Source of the DNA: Longimicrobiales bacterium
GTDB taxonomy: Bacteria; Gemmatimonadota; Gemmatimonadetes; Longimicrobiales; Gaopeijiaceae
Direction of reading: 5' to 3'
Assembly: GCA_028823235.1 (NCBI GenBank)
Contig: JAPKBW010000016.1
Coordinates: forward strand, 1-64,000
Length of the DNA: 64,000 nt
The position numbers were made by a program, and so were the translations under genes. This document shows, piece after piece, positions 55,536 through 64,000 of the stretch; position 1 is the first letter of the stretch; every line of letters starts with the position of its first letter. The notes under the pieces are model-generated. The model was not told the origin of the DNA. It saw only the letters and a program-made list of their open reading frames with translations, and searched no databases.

Positions 55536-56888
55536 TCAGTTGAGCAAGAGCTTCGACGCGAGCCCCAGAAGAAGGAAGAATCCGCACAGATCCGTGAGTG
55601 TGTGAACGAAGACCGATGAGGCAACAGACGGATCTACCCCTATCCGGTCGAGAGTTGCCGGTACGAAAGCTCCGGCGAAGCCGGCCACGACCTGGTTGCC
55701 CCACATCGCGAGCATCACGACGAGGCCGAGCATCGGACTCCCGTCGACTATAATCGCGAGCACGGCGATCCCAACGCCGAGCACACCACCAATGACAAGA
55801 CCGATCAGGATCTCTTTCAGCACGAAGCCATGCGCGCCTCCGGGCCCCTCGATGGTCAGGCGGCGAATTGTGATCGCAAGCGACTGTGTGCCGGAGCTCC
55901 CGCCGAGAGCGGCGATGATCGGAGCGAGGAACGCCAGCGTAATCACCTGCTGAATGACGTCCTCATATACCAGAATGACCAGCGCCGCGAGTGAAGCAGT
56001 CACGAGGTTGAGAACGAGCCAGGGAAGCCTGGTGCGAACCGACTCAACCCAGTTGTGTCTCAGTTCATCCTCGTCCGCAATACCAGCGAGTCGGAGGATG
56101 TCCTCTGTCTGCTCTGCCTCTAGGACATCAATTACATCATCGAACGTGATGCGCCCGAGGAGATGCCCATCGGGACTGACCACCGGGATCGCCGCCAGGT
56201 TGTAACGAGAGATCAGCCGACTGACTTCTTCTTGATCGTCGTGGGGGTCGACGGTCGCGACCGGCTCGGTCACGAGGCCATCGATGCTCGACGACGGGTC
56301 GGCAATGACCAGGTCGTCCAGGCGTAACGTGCCGAGCAGCCGCCTGCTGCCGTCAACCACGAACACGGTGTAGAATTCCTCGACCTCGCGGCCCTGAAGC
56401 CGCACCTGTTCCAGAGCCGTAGCCGCCGACACAGATCCCTCGACCGCGACGAGGTCGAGAGTCATGAGCCCGCCTGCACTCTCCGCGTCGTACTGGAGCA
56501 GCCCAATCAGATATCCGGCGGTCTCGTCCGGCAGCGCATCCAGAAGCTTCTTCTGCTCAGGCGGTTCGAGTTCGCCAATCAGGTCGGCGGCGTCGTCGTC
56601 TGCGAGGTCTTCGAGAAGTTCGGCTCCCTTCTCGGTTGTAAGCGCGGCCAGCAGGTCTCCGCGGTCCTCGCCGTGCTCCATCTCGGCCAGGGTCTCTCCC
56701 GCGACCTCTGTGGGCAGCGCCGACAGGAACGCGACCCGATACCTGTCCTCAAGTCGCTCGACGATGTCAGCGAGGTCAGAAGGATGAAGATCGCCCACCA
56801 ACAACGAAGCAGCAGCGAGGTCGCTCTCGGCCAATAGGGCCTCGATTCGGCCCTGCACCGCCTCGTTGTCGTCGCGGACAGGTTTCAT
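55536..56888 (-). CDS. mgtE: Magnesium transporter MgtE
   Basis: Mg2+ channel of 450 residues with the full family plan. The N domain (LHPSDLADIVERL, residues ~35-130) is followed by two CBS domains (~135-255), a plug helix and five membrane helices. FLAPIIAALGGSSGTQSLAI and the last segment VDPSVASSVFVHTLTDLCGFF belong to the pore. CBS Mg2+ sensing closes the channel when cell magnesium is high. It is last in the phoH-HD-ybeY-mgtE run, after a small hairpin. Confidence 0.95.
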   Translation of the reverse strand: MKPVRDDNEAVQGRIEALLAESDLAAASLLVGDLHPSDLADIVERLEDRYRVAFLSALPTEVAGETLAEMEHGEDRGDLLAALTTEKGAELLEDLADDDAADLIGELEPPEQKKLLDALPDETAGYLIGLLQYDAESAGGLMTLDLVAVEGSVSAATALEQVRLQGREVEEFYTVFVVDGSRRLLGTLRLDDLVIADPSSSIDGLVTEPVATVDPHDDQEEVSRLISRYNLAAIPVVSPDGHLLGRITFDDVIDVLEAEQTEDILRLAGIADEDELRHNWVESVRTRLPWLVLNLVTASLAALVILVYEDVIQQVITLAFLAPIIAALGGSSGTQSLAITIRRLTIEGPGGAHGFVLKEILIGLVIGGVLGVGIAVLAIIVDGSPMLGLVVMLAMWGNQVVAGFAGAFVPATLDRIGVDPSVASSVFVHTLTDLCGFFLLLGLASKLLLN

Positions 56889-56964
56889 CGGGTCTCTCGT
56901 GCGCGAGGGCGAAGAATCGGATCCAGAGCGGGTCCGACCGAGTCCTTGAAGATCCCGGCGGACT

Positions 56965-56988
56965 CGAACCGAAGCAACCCACGGTTCG
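56965..56988 (-). terminator. Hairpin between ybeY and mgtE
   Basis: CGAACCG and CGGTTCG form a 7-bp stem with a 10-base loop. It lies 43 bases past the ybeY stop. No U tract follows, so it is a weak call. Confidence 0.4.
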
Positions 56989-57030
56989 GAGCACTCACAC
57001 CCCGATCAGGACAGGACCTCGGTCCGCGTT

Positions 57031-57459
57031 TCAGATCGTGAGAACCTCGCCGAGCAGGCGCTCCTGAAGCACGAACATCGGACTCTCATTCGGCTCGGCG
57101 CCATCGGGATGATCGTGTCCGAGCACATGGAGGGTGCCGTGGATGGCCAGGCGCGCCAGCTCGTCACTCAAGCTAATCCCGAGTTCAGTAGATTGCCGAG
57201 TCGCCTGGTCGAAGCCGAGGTAGACGTCTCCCATGAGAGCTTCCTCGTCCAGCGAAAAGGCGATGACATCAGTTGTCCGATCCCGATCGAGATATTCGCG
57301 ATTCATTTCACGGATCCCGGGGTCGTCCAGCAGGGTGATGCTCACCTCGCCCCCATCTACTCCTGCGTCGATCAGTGCATGCGCCACCGCTCGCTCGAGA
57401 AGTGCGTCGTCGACACCCGGGAAGTTCCCGGTGTTGACGACGACTTCGAACTCATTCAC
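57031..57459 (-). CDS. ybeY: Endoribonuclease YbeY (rRNA maturation)
   Basis: Zinc RNase of 142 residues needed for 16S rRNA 3' maturation and ribosome quality control. The zinc motif is HGTLHVLGHDHPDG near residue 108. EYLDRDRTTDVIAFSLDEE and GDVYLGFD are also family marks. It begins 10 bases after the HD phosphohydrolase stop, the usual arrangement. Confidence 0.96.
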   Translation of the reverse strand: MNEFEVVVNTGNFPGVDDALLERAVAHALIDAGVDGGEVSITLLDDPGIREMNREYLDRDRTTDVIAFSLDEEALMGDVYLGFDQATRQSTELGISLSDELARLAIHGTLHVLGHDHPDGAEPNESPMFVLQERLLGEVLTI

Positions 57460-57468
57460 CGGGGACGA

Positions 57469-59787
57469 TCAACTCTCTTCGGATTTCCGGTCGACTGCAG
57501 TCACCGTAACGCCAGCCTCAAAGGGCTCTGCCTCGGTATCGTCCTCGGCGGCCGCCTGATCTGCCCCGTTCTTCTGATCTGTGAGATGCCGCGTCTCCGG
57601 ATACTCAATTCTTCGGTGCACGACCCCGCCCAGAATTTTCACGAACTGCTCCTTCACGCGGGCGACCTCCTCGAGCGTCAGAGGTGCTTCATTGAGCTGG
57701 CCGTCCGCGATCTTACCTTCCACGACCATGTTGATCAGGTCTCGGATCCGGTCAGAGGTCGGGTCCTCCATGGCACGGGCCGCAGACTCACAAGAATCGG
57801 CCAGCATGACGATCGCGGCCTCTTTCGACTGAGGCTTCGGTCCCGGATAGCAAAAACGGGCCGGATCAACATCACCGTCTGCTTCTTCAAGCGCCTTCTG
57901 GTAGAAGAAGCCGACCCTCTGCGTGCCGTGATGCTCAAGAATGAACTGAGTGACGACCGCAGGGACCTTCGCCTCTCGGGCCAGACGAACTCCCTCTGTG
58001 ACGTGCTCCCGTACGATCGAGGCGGACGTTTCCGGCTTGAGCTTGTCGTGCGGGTTCCGGCCGGCGGGCTGATTCTCTACGAAGTAGTGCGGCTTCAGCA
58101 TCTTGCCGACATCGTGATATAGCACGCCGACCCGGCACAGCAGGCCGTTCCCGTCAATTTCGGTCGCCGCCGCTTCGGCGAGATTCGCCACGTTGATGGT
58201 GTGTGCGTAGGTCCCGGGCGCCTCCATCGAAAGGCGCCGCAGCAGTGGGCGTGTGGGGTCAGCCCATTCGAGAAGCGTCTGGTCCGTGGTGATCCCGGTG
58301 AACAACTCGAACACCCATAGGAAGCCTACCGCCAGCAATGCGGATACCGTCGCATTTGCAGCTATCGCGATCGTCCCACGCGCGACCGTGATAAGCGGGA
58401 GTGACATGGACAGGCCCCAGGCGAGGGACACGAGGCTCGCAGCGGCCGTGATAATCGCGATAGACACCCAGGTCTCCGATCGCCGTCGGACGGCACGCAC
58501 ACTCATGGCGGCAGCCGCCCCACCCCCCATGACGACAAGGACTGTGCCGTAAGAAGGAAAAGCGGGAAGTGTCCCGGTGATCGCAGCCAGAACGAGCACG
58601 AGCAGAAGTGCCATCCGCGTGTCCCACAGCACGGCCACCGGCAAAGCAACGAAAGCGATGGGAAGCAACTCTGTTAACAGATCGGCGCGGGCAATACCGT
58701 ACGCCGCTCCGAAGTAGGCAGCCGTCAGCAGCGAAAGCATGATAAGCCATCGGAAATTCGCATAGACCTGCGGGCGACTGAACAGCAGCAGTAGTCCGAA
58801 AATCCCCAGGAGCATGAACGCCAGCAGCCAAGAGCCGATGACGGCCGCCACCAATGGGCCCTCGCCCTCGAGCATCCCGGCGTCCCGCAGGGCGTTCTCG
58901 TAGGCATCGAGGCGCTCGAGTGTCTCGGGTCCGATTGGGTCAGCCGCGCGAACAATGGCCTCACCCTGCAAAACATCACCCTTGGTCATTGCGACCGATC
59001 CAGTGGCCGCGCTCCGATCGCGTTCCGTCGCGACGACGTTCGGGACCAGGCTGTATTCGAGATGGAAAATCAGGATGAGTCGCAGCAGATCTTGAGATTC
59101 CGGAGGGAAGTCGAGTGGCAGGAGCGACACAGCCTCCACATAGAAATCCCGAGAGGTTCGAAGATCACTGACCTGCCGCGTCTTCTCCCCGGTATCGACC
59201 CCGGTGCGAACGTAAATCTGATCGGTGGTGACCGTGGCCAGTTCGGCCGGGTCCAGCATACCGCGAGGGATAACTTCGGTCGCGGCGGTCCGGGCGGCGA
59301 CTCTGAGCGTGGCCCGCAGGTCGTCGTCCAGCAGGTACTCCATCTGTGACGGGACCGCCGTGATGCGGCTCATCTGTAGAATGCGGCCCATCCCCAGTGT
59401 GTCTCCCGCCACGGCAGCAGTGTCGAGACGGTCGAAGAAGCGCCCGAGTCGAGCCGCGACGGAGTCACCCGCGACGGGACGCTGGTCGAAGGTCCGCGGA
59501 ACAGCCTGCGCCGCCTCTCGCCGATCGCGCTCGAGTTCCGCAGCCGTCTTGGGGACGCTGAAGCGAATCAGAGAGATCACATCTTCGGGGGCGACCATCC
59601 CCTCCGAGTACGGCGTAACGTTCATTCCCTCGACTGGCGGGAAAAGCACCGTCACCATGCCGGAGAGCGCCACTAGCAGCGCCACGCGAGCCCCATGATG
59701 GCGCACGCGCGCACCCAGCGACGCGCCCGGATCACCGGAAAGCGACCTCAACATCGACAGGGGACGCTCTTCCTTTCGCCGACTCAC
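57469..59787 (-). CDS. 7TM-HD phosphohydrolase, PgpH-like
   Basis: Membrane protein of 772 residues. An N-terminal helix (~35-50), a large extracytoplasmic domain (~60-330) and about seven helices (~330-510) are followed by a cytoplasmic HD domain. There AHTINVANLAEAAATEIDGN, LYHDVGKMLKPHYF and ILEHHGTQRVGFF carry the metal site. In Listeria PgpH cleaves cyclic-di-AMP; that is inferred here. A GTG start overlaps the phoH stop (GTGA). Confidence 0.92.
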   Translation of the reverse strand: MSRRKEERPLSMLRSLSGDPGASLGARVRHHGARVALLVALSGMVTVLFPPVEGMNVTPYSEGMVAPEDVISLIRFSVPKTAAELERDRREAAQAVPRTFDQRPVAGDSVAARLGRFFDRLDTAAVAGDTLGMGRILQMSRITAVPSQMEYLLDDDLRATLRVAARTAATEVIPRGMLDPAELATVTTDQIYVRTGVDTGEKTRQVSDLRTSRDFYVEAVSLLPLDFPPESQDLLRLILIFHLEYSLVPNVVATERDRSAATGSVAMTKGDVLQGEAIVRAADPIGPETLERLDAYENALRDAGMLEGEGPLVAAVIGSWLLAFMLLGIFGLLLLFSRPQVYANFRWLIMLSLLTAAYFGAAYGIARADLLTELLPIAFVALPVAVLWDTRMALLLVLVLAAITGTLPAFPSYGTVLVVMGGGAAAAMSVRAVRRRSETWVSIAIITAAASLVSLAWGLSMSLPLITVARGTIAIAANATVSALLAVGFLWVFELFTGITTDQTLLEWADPTRPLLRRLSMEAPGTYAHTINVANLAEAAATEIDGNGLLCRVGVLYHDVGKMLKPHYFVENQPAGRNPHDKLKPETSASIVREHVTEGVRLAREAKVPAVVTQFILEHHGTQRVGFFYQKALEEADGDVDPARFCYPGPKPQSKEAAIVMLADSCESAARAMEDPTSDRIRDLINMVVEGKIADGQLNEAPLTLEEVARVKEQFVKILGGVVHRRIEYPETRHLTDQKNGADQAAAEDDTEAEPFEAGVTVTAVDRKSEES

Positions 59788-60776
59788 GAGTCCGACGCCT
59801 CACCGTCCGCGTCGTCACCACGCTCGTAGGCCCGAATGATGTCCTTCACGAGCCTGTGCCGGATCACGTCCTTCGCGTCGAGATACGCGAATTCGATCCC
59901 GTCGATGCCACCGAGTATCTGCTCCACTTCGAGAAGTCCGGAATCCGACTTCCGCGGCAGGTCGATCTGTGTCGTGTCTCCCGTTATCACCACACGGGAA
60001 TTCAACCCCAGCCGAGTGAGAAACATCTTCATCTGAGCACGTGTCGCATTCTGCGCTTCATCGAGGATGACGAACGCATCGGACAGCGTCCGCCCACGCA
60101 TATAGGCGAGTGGGGCGATCTCTATGGTCTGATCCTCCAGTGCACGCCTAACTCGATCGAGCGGGATCATGTCTTCGAGGGCATCGTACAGGGGGCGCAG
60201 GTACGGATCGACTTTCTCCTGGAGATCGCCCGGCAGGAAGCCCAAGTTCTCGCCCGCTTCAACCGCGGGTCGTGCCAGCACGATTCGCTTCACGCGCTTC
60301 TTGTAGAGCGCATCGACCGCAGCTGCGACAGCCAGGTAGGTCTTCCCTGTCCCGGCGGGCCCAATGCCGATCACGACGTCGTTGCTCTGGATCGACTGGA
60401 TGTAGCTCCGCTGCCCGTCAGATTTCGGTACGATGAGCTTCCGAGATCCCGGAAGCGCAATCCTCACCTCGTCGTCCGGGTGGACGATACCGTCGGCTCC
60501 GAGGGCATTGACCCCCTCGGCGAACCGAGCAATATCCGGCGTGTCGAACGGCGCCCGAAGACGCGCCAGCTCCACCATGTGCTGAGCAACCGGGACCGCG
60601 CGCTCCACCGAGGGCAGCTCACCGGAGAGAATCAAGTGATTTCCCCGGATCACCACACGCACCGAAAAGAGCCGATTGAGCTCATGCATGTTGCGGTCAT
60701 TGACGCCCGCAAGCATCAGAGGGTCAGCGCCCTCCGTGTCCAGTCGGTGTTCCACCATCGTATCGCTGTTCGCCAT
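59784..60776 (-). CDS. phoH: PhoH-like ATPase
   Basis: P-loop ATPase of 330 residues. GIGPAGTGKTYLAVAAA holds Walker A near residue 135 and FVILDEAQNATRAQMKMFLTRLG is the Walker B/signature. An N-terminal KH-like region (~20-100) precedes it. PhoH proteins with ybeY are linked to RNA processing. The ATG directly follows the aspS stop (TGAATG) and has GGAG 5 bases upstream. Confidence 0.94.
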   Translation of the reverse strand: MANSDTMVEHRLDTEGADPLMLAGVNDRNMHELNRLFSVRVVIRGNHLILSGELPSVERAVPVAQHMVELARLRAPFDTPDIARFAEGVNALGADGIVHPDDEVRIALPGSRKLIVPKSDGQRSYIQSIQSNDVVIGIGPAGTGKTYLAVAAAVDALYKKRVKRIVLARPAVEAGENLGFLPGDLQEKVDPYLRPLYDALEDMIPLDRVRRALEDQTIEIAPLAYMRGRTLSDAFVILDEAQNATRAQMKMFLTRLGLNSRVVITGDTTQIDLPRKSDSGLLEVEQILGGIDGIEFAYLDAKDVIRHRLVKDIIRAYERGDDADGEASDS

Positions 60777-62594
60777 TCAATCTCCGGGGAGCGCCTGGGC
60801 TCCCTGCTCGTCTTCGTCCTTCGCTCGCACCATCAGGCCGAGAGCGTCCAACTCTTCGGCACCGACCCTGGTCGGTGCTCTCTCGAATAGAGCCCGTGCA
60901 GCCGTCGTCTTCGGGAAGGCGACCACATCACGAAGGCTCATCGAGTTCGTGAAGCGCTGAACGATACGGTCGACGCCCAATGCAATGCCACCGTGAGGAG
61001 GGGCACCTGCCGCCAAGGCGTTTAGCAGAAACCCAAATTTCTGCTCGATTTCCTCATCCGAGATCCCCAAGGCACGCAGCACGGTTCGCTGAAGTTCCGG
61101 GTCGTGAATTCGGAGGCTCCCTGACCCAAACTCAGTTCCGTTGTAGACCAGGTCATACGCTGTGCCCCGAACCCGTGCCGGATCGGTCTTGAGCAATTCG
61201 ATGTCATCAGCATGAGGCATCACGAACGGGTGGTGGCTCGCCGCCAGCGCTCCATTGTGCTCATCGAACACCGGGAAATCCGTCACCCACAACCATGCGT
61301 GCTCGCGCACCACCGGCAAATCCATGGTTTCCGCAGCCACGATTCGAATCGCATCGAGCGTGACCGAGGTCAGGGAGTCTGGCCCGGCGGAAACGAGTGC
61401 CAAATCTCCCGGGGCAAGCCCCATAGCCTGGGCGTTCTCTGGCGCCAGGAACTTCCCTAGCGGTCCGGAAGTCCCCTCCTCTGAGCACTTCGCCCAGAGG
61501 AGTCCCGGCGCACCGGAAGCCTTGGCCACCTTCTCGATGATGTCAATCTGTCGACGAGAAAGCCTCGCCCCCCCCTCAAGGTGGAAGCCACGAACACGGC
61601 CGCCCGCGTCTACCTGACTCCGAATGATGCCAAAGTCGATGCTCGCCGTGGCCTCAGTCCAGTCATGGATCTCGATCTCGTAACGCAGGTCGGGTCGATC
61701 CGACCCGTAGCGCTCCATCGCCTCTGTCCAGCTCAGGCGAGGGAACGGCAAGGGCGCGTCAATCCCCGCGACCCCAGCGAGGCGGGCCATGAGTTTTTGA
61801 ATCCAGACCAGAATGTCCTCGACATCGACGAAAGACGCCTCGACATCGATCTGCGTGAACTCTGGCTGACGGTCGGCTCGGAGGTCCTCATCGCGAAAGC
61901 ATCGAGCGATCTGGAAGTACCGATCGAAGCCGGCGACCATGAGCACTTGCTTGTAGATCTGGGGACTCTGCGGCAGAGCGTAGAACTCACCGTTGTGAAC
62001 ACGACTCGGAACTAGGTAGTCCCGCGCCCCCTCCGGTGTCGCCTTTGTCAGAATCGGAGTCTCAACCTCGATGAATCCGTGCTGGTCCATGTAGTTCCGG
62101 ACCTCAAGCACGAGCTTGTGCCGGAGGATGAGATTCTCTTGAAGCTCACGGCGTCGGAGGTCGAGGACACGGTGCTGCAGACGGAGCTCCTCGGCCGGCA
62201 GCTCATCTTCTGGAGCCTGATAGACCGGGATCTCAGGCGTCCGCGCATCGGACAGGATCTGGACTGTGGCAGCCCGAAACTCGACCTCCCCGGTGTCCAT
62301 ATCCTGGTTGCGCGCCCCGTCGGGGCGAGCCCCGACGATACCACGGACCAGAATCACGTCCTCATGGCCGATCGTGTGAGCCCGTTCCATAGACTCAGGC
62401 TCCGTCCAGTCCGGGCCGAACGAGACCTGCACAAGCCCACTGCGGTCGCGGAGGTCGACGAAGAGCAGTCCCCCCAGATCGCGACGTCTGTGCACCCAGC
62501 CTGCGAGTGTTTCCGTCGCACCCTCGTCGGATGCACGGAGTCCGCCGACCATCCGGCTCCGCAGTTCGGTCTTCTCGATGTCGATGTCCGTCAT
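60777..62594 (-). CDS. aspS: Aspartyl-tRNA synthetase
   Basis: Class II synthetase of 605 residues. OB anticodon domain (LAGWVHRRRDLGGLLFVDLRDRSG) at the N terminus, motif 2 at ARCFRDEDLRADRQPEFTQID, motif 3 as GIALGVDRIVQRF, and the bacterial insertion domain near 290-420. Its start overlaps the VanZ-like gene stop (ATGA). Whether it is discriminating or also charges tRNA-Asn cannot be judged from this window. Confidence 0.97.
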   Translation of the reverse strand: MTDIDIEKTELRSRMVGGLRASDEGATETLAGWVHRRRDLGGLLFVDLRDRSGLVQVSFGPDWTEPESMERAHTIGHEDVILVRGIVGARPDGARNQDMDTGEVEFRAATVQILSDARTPEIPVYQAPEDELPAEELRLQHRVLDLRRRELQENLILRHKLVLEVRNYMDQHGFIEVETPILTKATPEGARDYLVPSRVHNGEFYALPQSPQIYKQVLMVAGFDRYFQIARCFRDEDLRADRQPEFTQIDVEASFVDVEDILVWIQKLMARLAGVAGIDAPLPFPRLSWTEAMERYGSDRPDLRYEIEIHDWTEATASIDFGIIRSQVDAGGRVRGFHLEGGARLSRRQIDIIEKVAKASGAPGLLWAKCSEEGTSGPLGKFLAPENAQAMGLAPGDLALVSAGPDSLTSVTLDAIRIVAAETMDLPVVREHAWLWVTDFPVFDEHNGALAASHHPFVMPHADDIELLKTDPARVRGTAYDLVYNGTEFGSGSLRIHDPELQRTVLRALGISDEEIEQKFGFLLNALAAGAPPHGGIALGVDRIVQRFTNSMSLRDVVAFPKTTAARALFERAPTRVGAEELDALGLMVRAKDEDEQGAQALPGD

Positions 62595-62980
62595 TGCAGC
62601 GATTCCTTCACTTCCTTGGCGTATTGAAGCCGGCCCAGAACGGCCAGCATCGTTCCATACCCGATGGAGAGCCCGACGACATCAGCAATCCAGTCGACGA
62701 AGTCAGGTTGTCTCCCCGGCACATACATCTGATGAAACTCGTCGGAGATGCCATAGAGCGCTCCCAGCGCTAGCAGGAGAACGTGGGGAATGACCCCCGG
62801 CGCACGATTTCGTCCCCATGCAAGTGCAACCCCCAGAACCCCATAAAGCACGAAGTGTCCGAACTTGTCACCGTACGGAATTCCGAACCCGGACCCGGCG
62901 CGCAGGTCCGGGACCGCACTCAACAAAAAAAGGACGGCTGCCCATGCGGCGGCGGGGGCCCATACACTGAATCGATTCAC
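62591..62980 (-). CDS. VanZ-like membrane protein
   Basis: Protein of 129 residues from a GTG at 62980. Four helices with the VanZ pattern: YGDKFGHFVLYGVLGVALAW, LGALYGISDEFHQMYVPGRQPDFVDWIADVVG. The Asp/His cluster is typical; the family includes the teicoplanin-resistance protein, but most members have no known role. It leads into aspS. Confidence 0.88.
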   Translation of the reverse strand: MNRFSVWAPAAAWAAVLFLLSAVPDLRAGSGFGIPYGDKFGHFVLYGVLGVALAWGRNRAPGVIPHVLLLALGALYGISDEFHQMYVPGRQPDFVDWIADVVGLSIGYGTMLAVLGRLQYAKEVKESLQ

Positions 62981-63085
62981 TAGGTCTTCTTTTCCTGTTC
63001 GGCGGAGCAAGCCGCGGAGCGGCTACGTCACCCGTCGCTGGGCGGCTAAGTTAAACGGCTGAAAATCACGATTCAAGCAAGACAA

Positions 63086-64000
63086 ATGCCAAAAGAGTTC
63101 CGACCTGACCTGCTCTCCATGACGCCCGACGCTCTCAGAGCGGCCGTCAGCGAGCATTTTGCGTCCCGCGGGCAGCCCGAATATCGGAGCAGACAGGTCG
63201 AGCGCTGGGTGTTCGAGCGCCTGGTCCAGTCCGTGGACGAGATGACCGACCTGCCCGCGGATGAACGTACCGCTCTCGGAGAGGCTTTCCGGATTTCGGA
63301 GGCCGAAGCGCAGACAATCCAACGCAGCAAAGACGGCACAGTCAAGCATTTGTGGCGCCTGGAAGACGGAGAGCTCGTCGAATCCGTCCTGATTCCCGCG
63401 AAGAACAGATTGACGCTGTGCATCTCCTCCCAGGCCGGCTGCGCCATGGGCTGCACTTTCTGCGCAACCGGGTGGGGCGGCTTTGATCGACAGCTGACCG
63501 CGGGTGAGATCGTGAGCCAGTACCGGGCTTCACGGCGCTGGGCCGAAGAGAACAACTACGGTCCGATTTCAAACATCGTGTACATGGGGATGGGCGAGCC
63601 GCTCTCAAACCGAAAGGCGGTGCATCCCTCATTAACAATTCTGAACGGGGGCTACGGCGTCGGCGCTCGCCGAATCACCGTCTCGACCGTCGGCGTCGTG
63701 CCTGGCATCCTCGAGCTGGCGAAACGTCCAGAGCAGTTCCGGCTCGCCCTGTCCCTTCATGCTCCATCCAGCAAACTCCGCCGGGAGTTGATTCCGCTCG
63801 AAAAACGGCACCCGCTCCCCGAAGTGCTCCACGCACTTGAGCAATTCGATGACGGTGGAGGAAAACGAATCACCTTCGAGTACACGATGATCGACGGTGT
63901 GAACGATGCCGTCGAACTGATCGAACCGCTTGCTGCGCTGGCCAACCGGGTGCGCGCGTTCGTGAACCTGATCCCCTTCAATCCGATCCCCTATCAAGAC
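63086..64000 (+). CDS. rlmN: 23S rRNA/tRNA (adenine-C2) methyltransferase RlmN (5' part)
   Basis: Radical SAM enzyme methylating A2503 of 23S rRNA and A37 of some tRNAs. The frame from the ATG at 63086 runs 305 codons and leaves the window, so the last ~40-60 residues are missing. Motifs: AGCAMGCTFCATGWGG with the 4Fe-4S cluster cysteines Cys119, Cys123 and Cys126, YMGMGEPLSN, and LSLHAPSS. The N-terminal accessory domain (YRSRQVERWVFERLVQSVDEMTDLP) is present. Divergent from the VanZ-like gene. The start lacks a clear Shine-Dalgarno sequence. Confidence 0.96.
   Translation, partial: MPKEFRPDLLSMTPDALRAAVSEHFASRGQPEYRSRQVERWVFERLVQSVDEMTDLPADERTALGEAFRISEAEAQTIQRSKDGTVKHLWRLEDGELVESVLIPAKNRLTLCISSQAGCAMGCTFCATGWGGFDRQLTAGEIVSQYRASRRWAEENNYGPISNIVYMGMGEPLSNRKAVHPSLTILNGGYGVGARRITVSTVGVVPGILELAKRPEQFRLALSLHAPSSKLRRELIPLEKRHPLPEVLHALEQFDDGGGKRITFEYTMIDGVNDAVELIEPLAALANRVRAFVNLIPFNPIPYQD

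Noticed and set aside
56941-56995. tRNA-like T arm (GGTTCGAGTCC on the minus strand) between ybeY and mgtE
   Set aside because: Only three of five T-stem pairs form, no matching acceptor strand or anticodon arm is found upstream, and the bases fit a simple 7-bp hairpin.

Overview
The window is a 64 kb piece of a GC-rich (roughly 60 percent) bacterial chromosome. It is gene-dense, with long runs of genes on one strand and many 4-bp ATGA or GTGA stop/start overlaps. I think it comes from a member of the Gemmatimonadota. This is an inference from gene content: secreted amidohydrolases fused to TolB/PD40 propellers, a small carboxypeptidase-regulatory/TonB-plug relic ending in CGVILVWTR, aerobic acyl-CoA catabolism, and the phoH/HD-phosphohydrolase/ybeY order. 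No 16S gene is present to confirm it.

Layout. 0-5.4 kb: the 3' part of a PLP decarboxylase, a DEAD-box helicase, a MATE exporter, a zinc alcohol dehydrogenase and a DUF3127 protein with an SSB-like tail. 5.5-11 kb: class II fructose-bisphosphate aldolase, an OsmC-family gene with an in-frame TGA at its catalytic cysteine (probable selenoprotein), and error-prone polymerase DnaE2. 11-16 kb: M1-type peptidase, MBL hydrolase, citrate synthase, a decayed TonB-plug gene and tRNA-Leu(CAA). 16-26 kb: a TolB-amidohydrolase, a copper operon copA-copB-copC behind a symmetric operator-like element, a truncated PepSY-like gene, an NTF2-fold protein, a relic of the 5' half of the same tRNA-Leu with its upstream flank, and a lipoprotein amidohydrolase. 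26-32 kb: aconitase, then nfeD-floA plus a membrane-anchored repeat protein. 32-38 kb: a plus-strand acyl-CoA catabolic run (enoyl-CoA hydratase, aldehyde dehydrogenase, thiolase, 3-hydroxyacyl-CoA dehydrogenase, enoyl-CoA hydratase). 38-41 kb: class A beta-lactamase-fold hydrolase, DUF3311 protein and Na+/solute symporter, all coupled by overlaps. 41-46 kb: MltD-like transglycosylase, L27, L21, RNase G, acyl-CoA dehydrogenase and a RecQ zinc-domain relic. 46-55.5 kb: a minus-strand run linking an ABC1/UbiB kinase, MeaB, split methylmalonyl-CoA mutase, an acyl-CoA carboxyltransferase, a split AtuA protein and an enoyl-CoA hydratase. 55.5-64 kb: mgtE, ybeY, HD phosphohydrolase, phoH, aspS, vanZ-like, and the start of rlmN.

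Functionally, the window serves central carbon metabolism (aldolase, citrate synthase, aconitase), aerobic breakdown of branched or fatty acyl-CoAs through methylmalonyl-CoA into the TCA cycle, peptide and small-molecule scavenging in the envelope, copper handling, and RNA/translation housekeeping.

The most notable signal is at 6765-7232. The OsmC gene is broken by one TGA exactly where the peroxidatic Cys belongs, the frame downstream is intact, the second Cys is kept, and a G-containing loop on a 6-bp GC hairpin follows at SECIS distance. Other points worth a second look are the tRNA-Leu half-copy, the nested dyad upstream of copA, a hairpin hiding the ribosome binding site of the beta-lactamase-like gene, and several gene relics.
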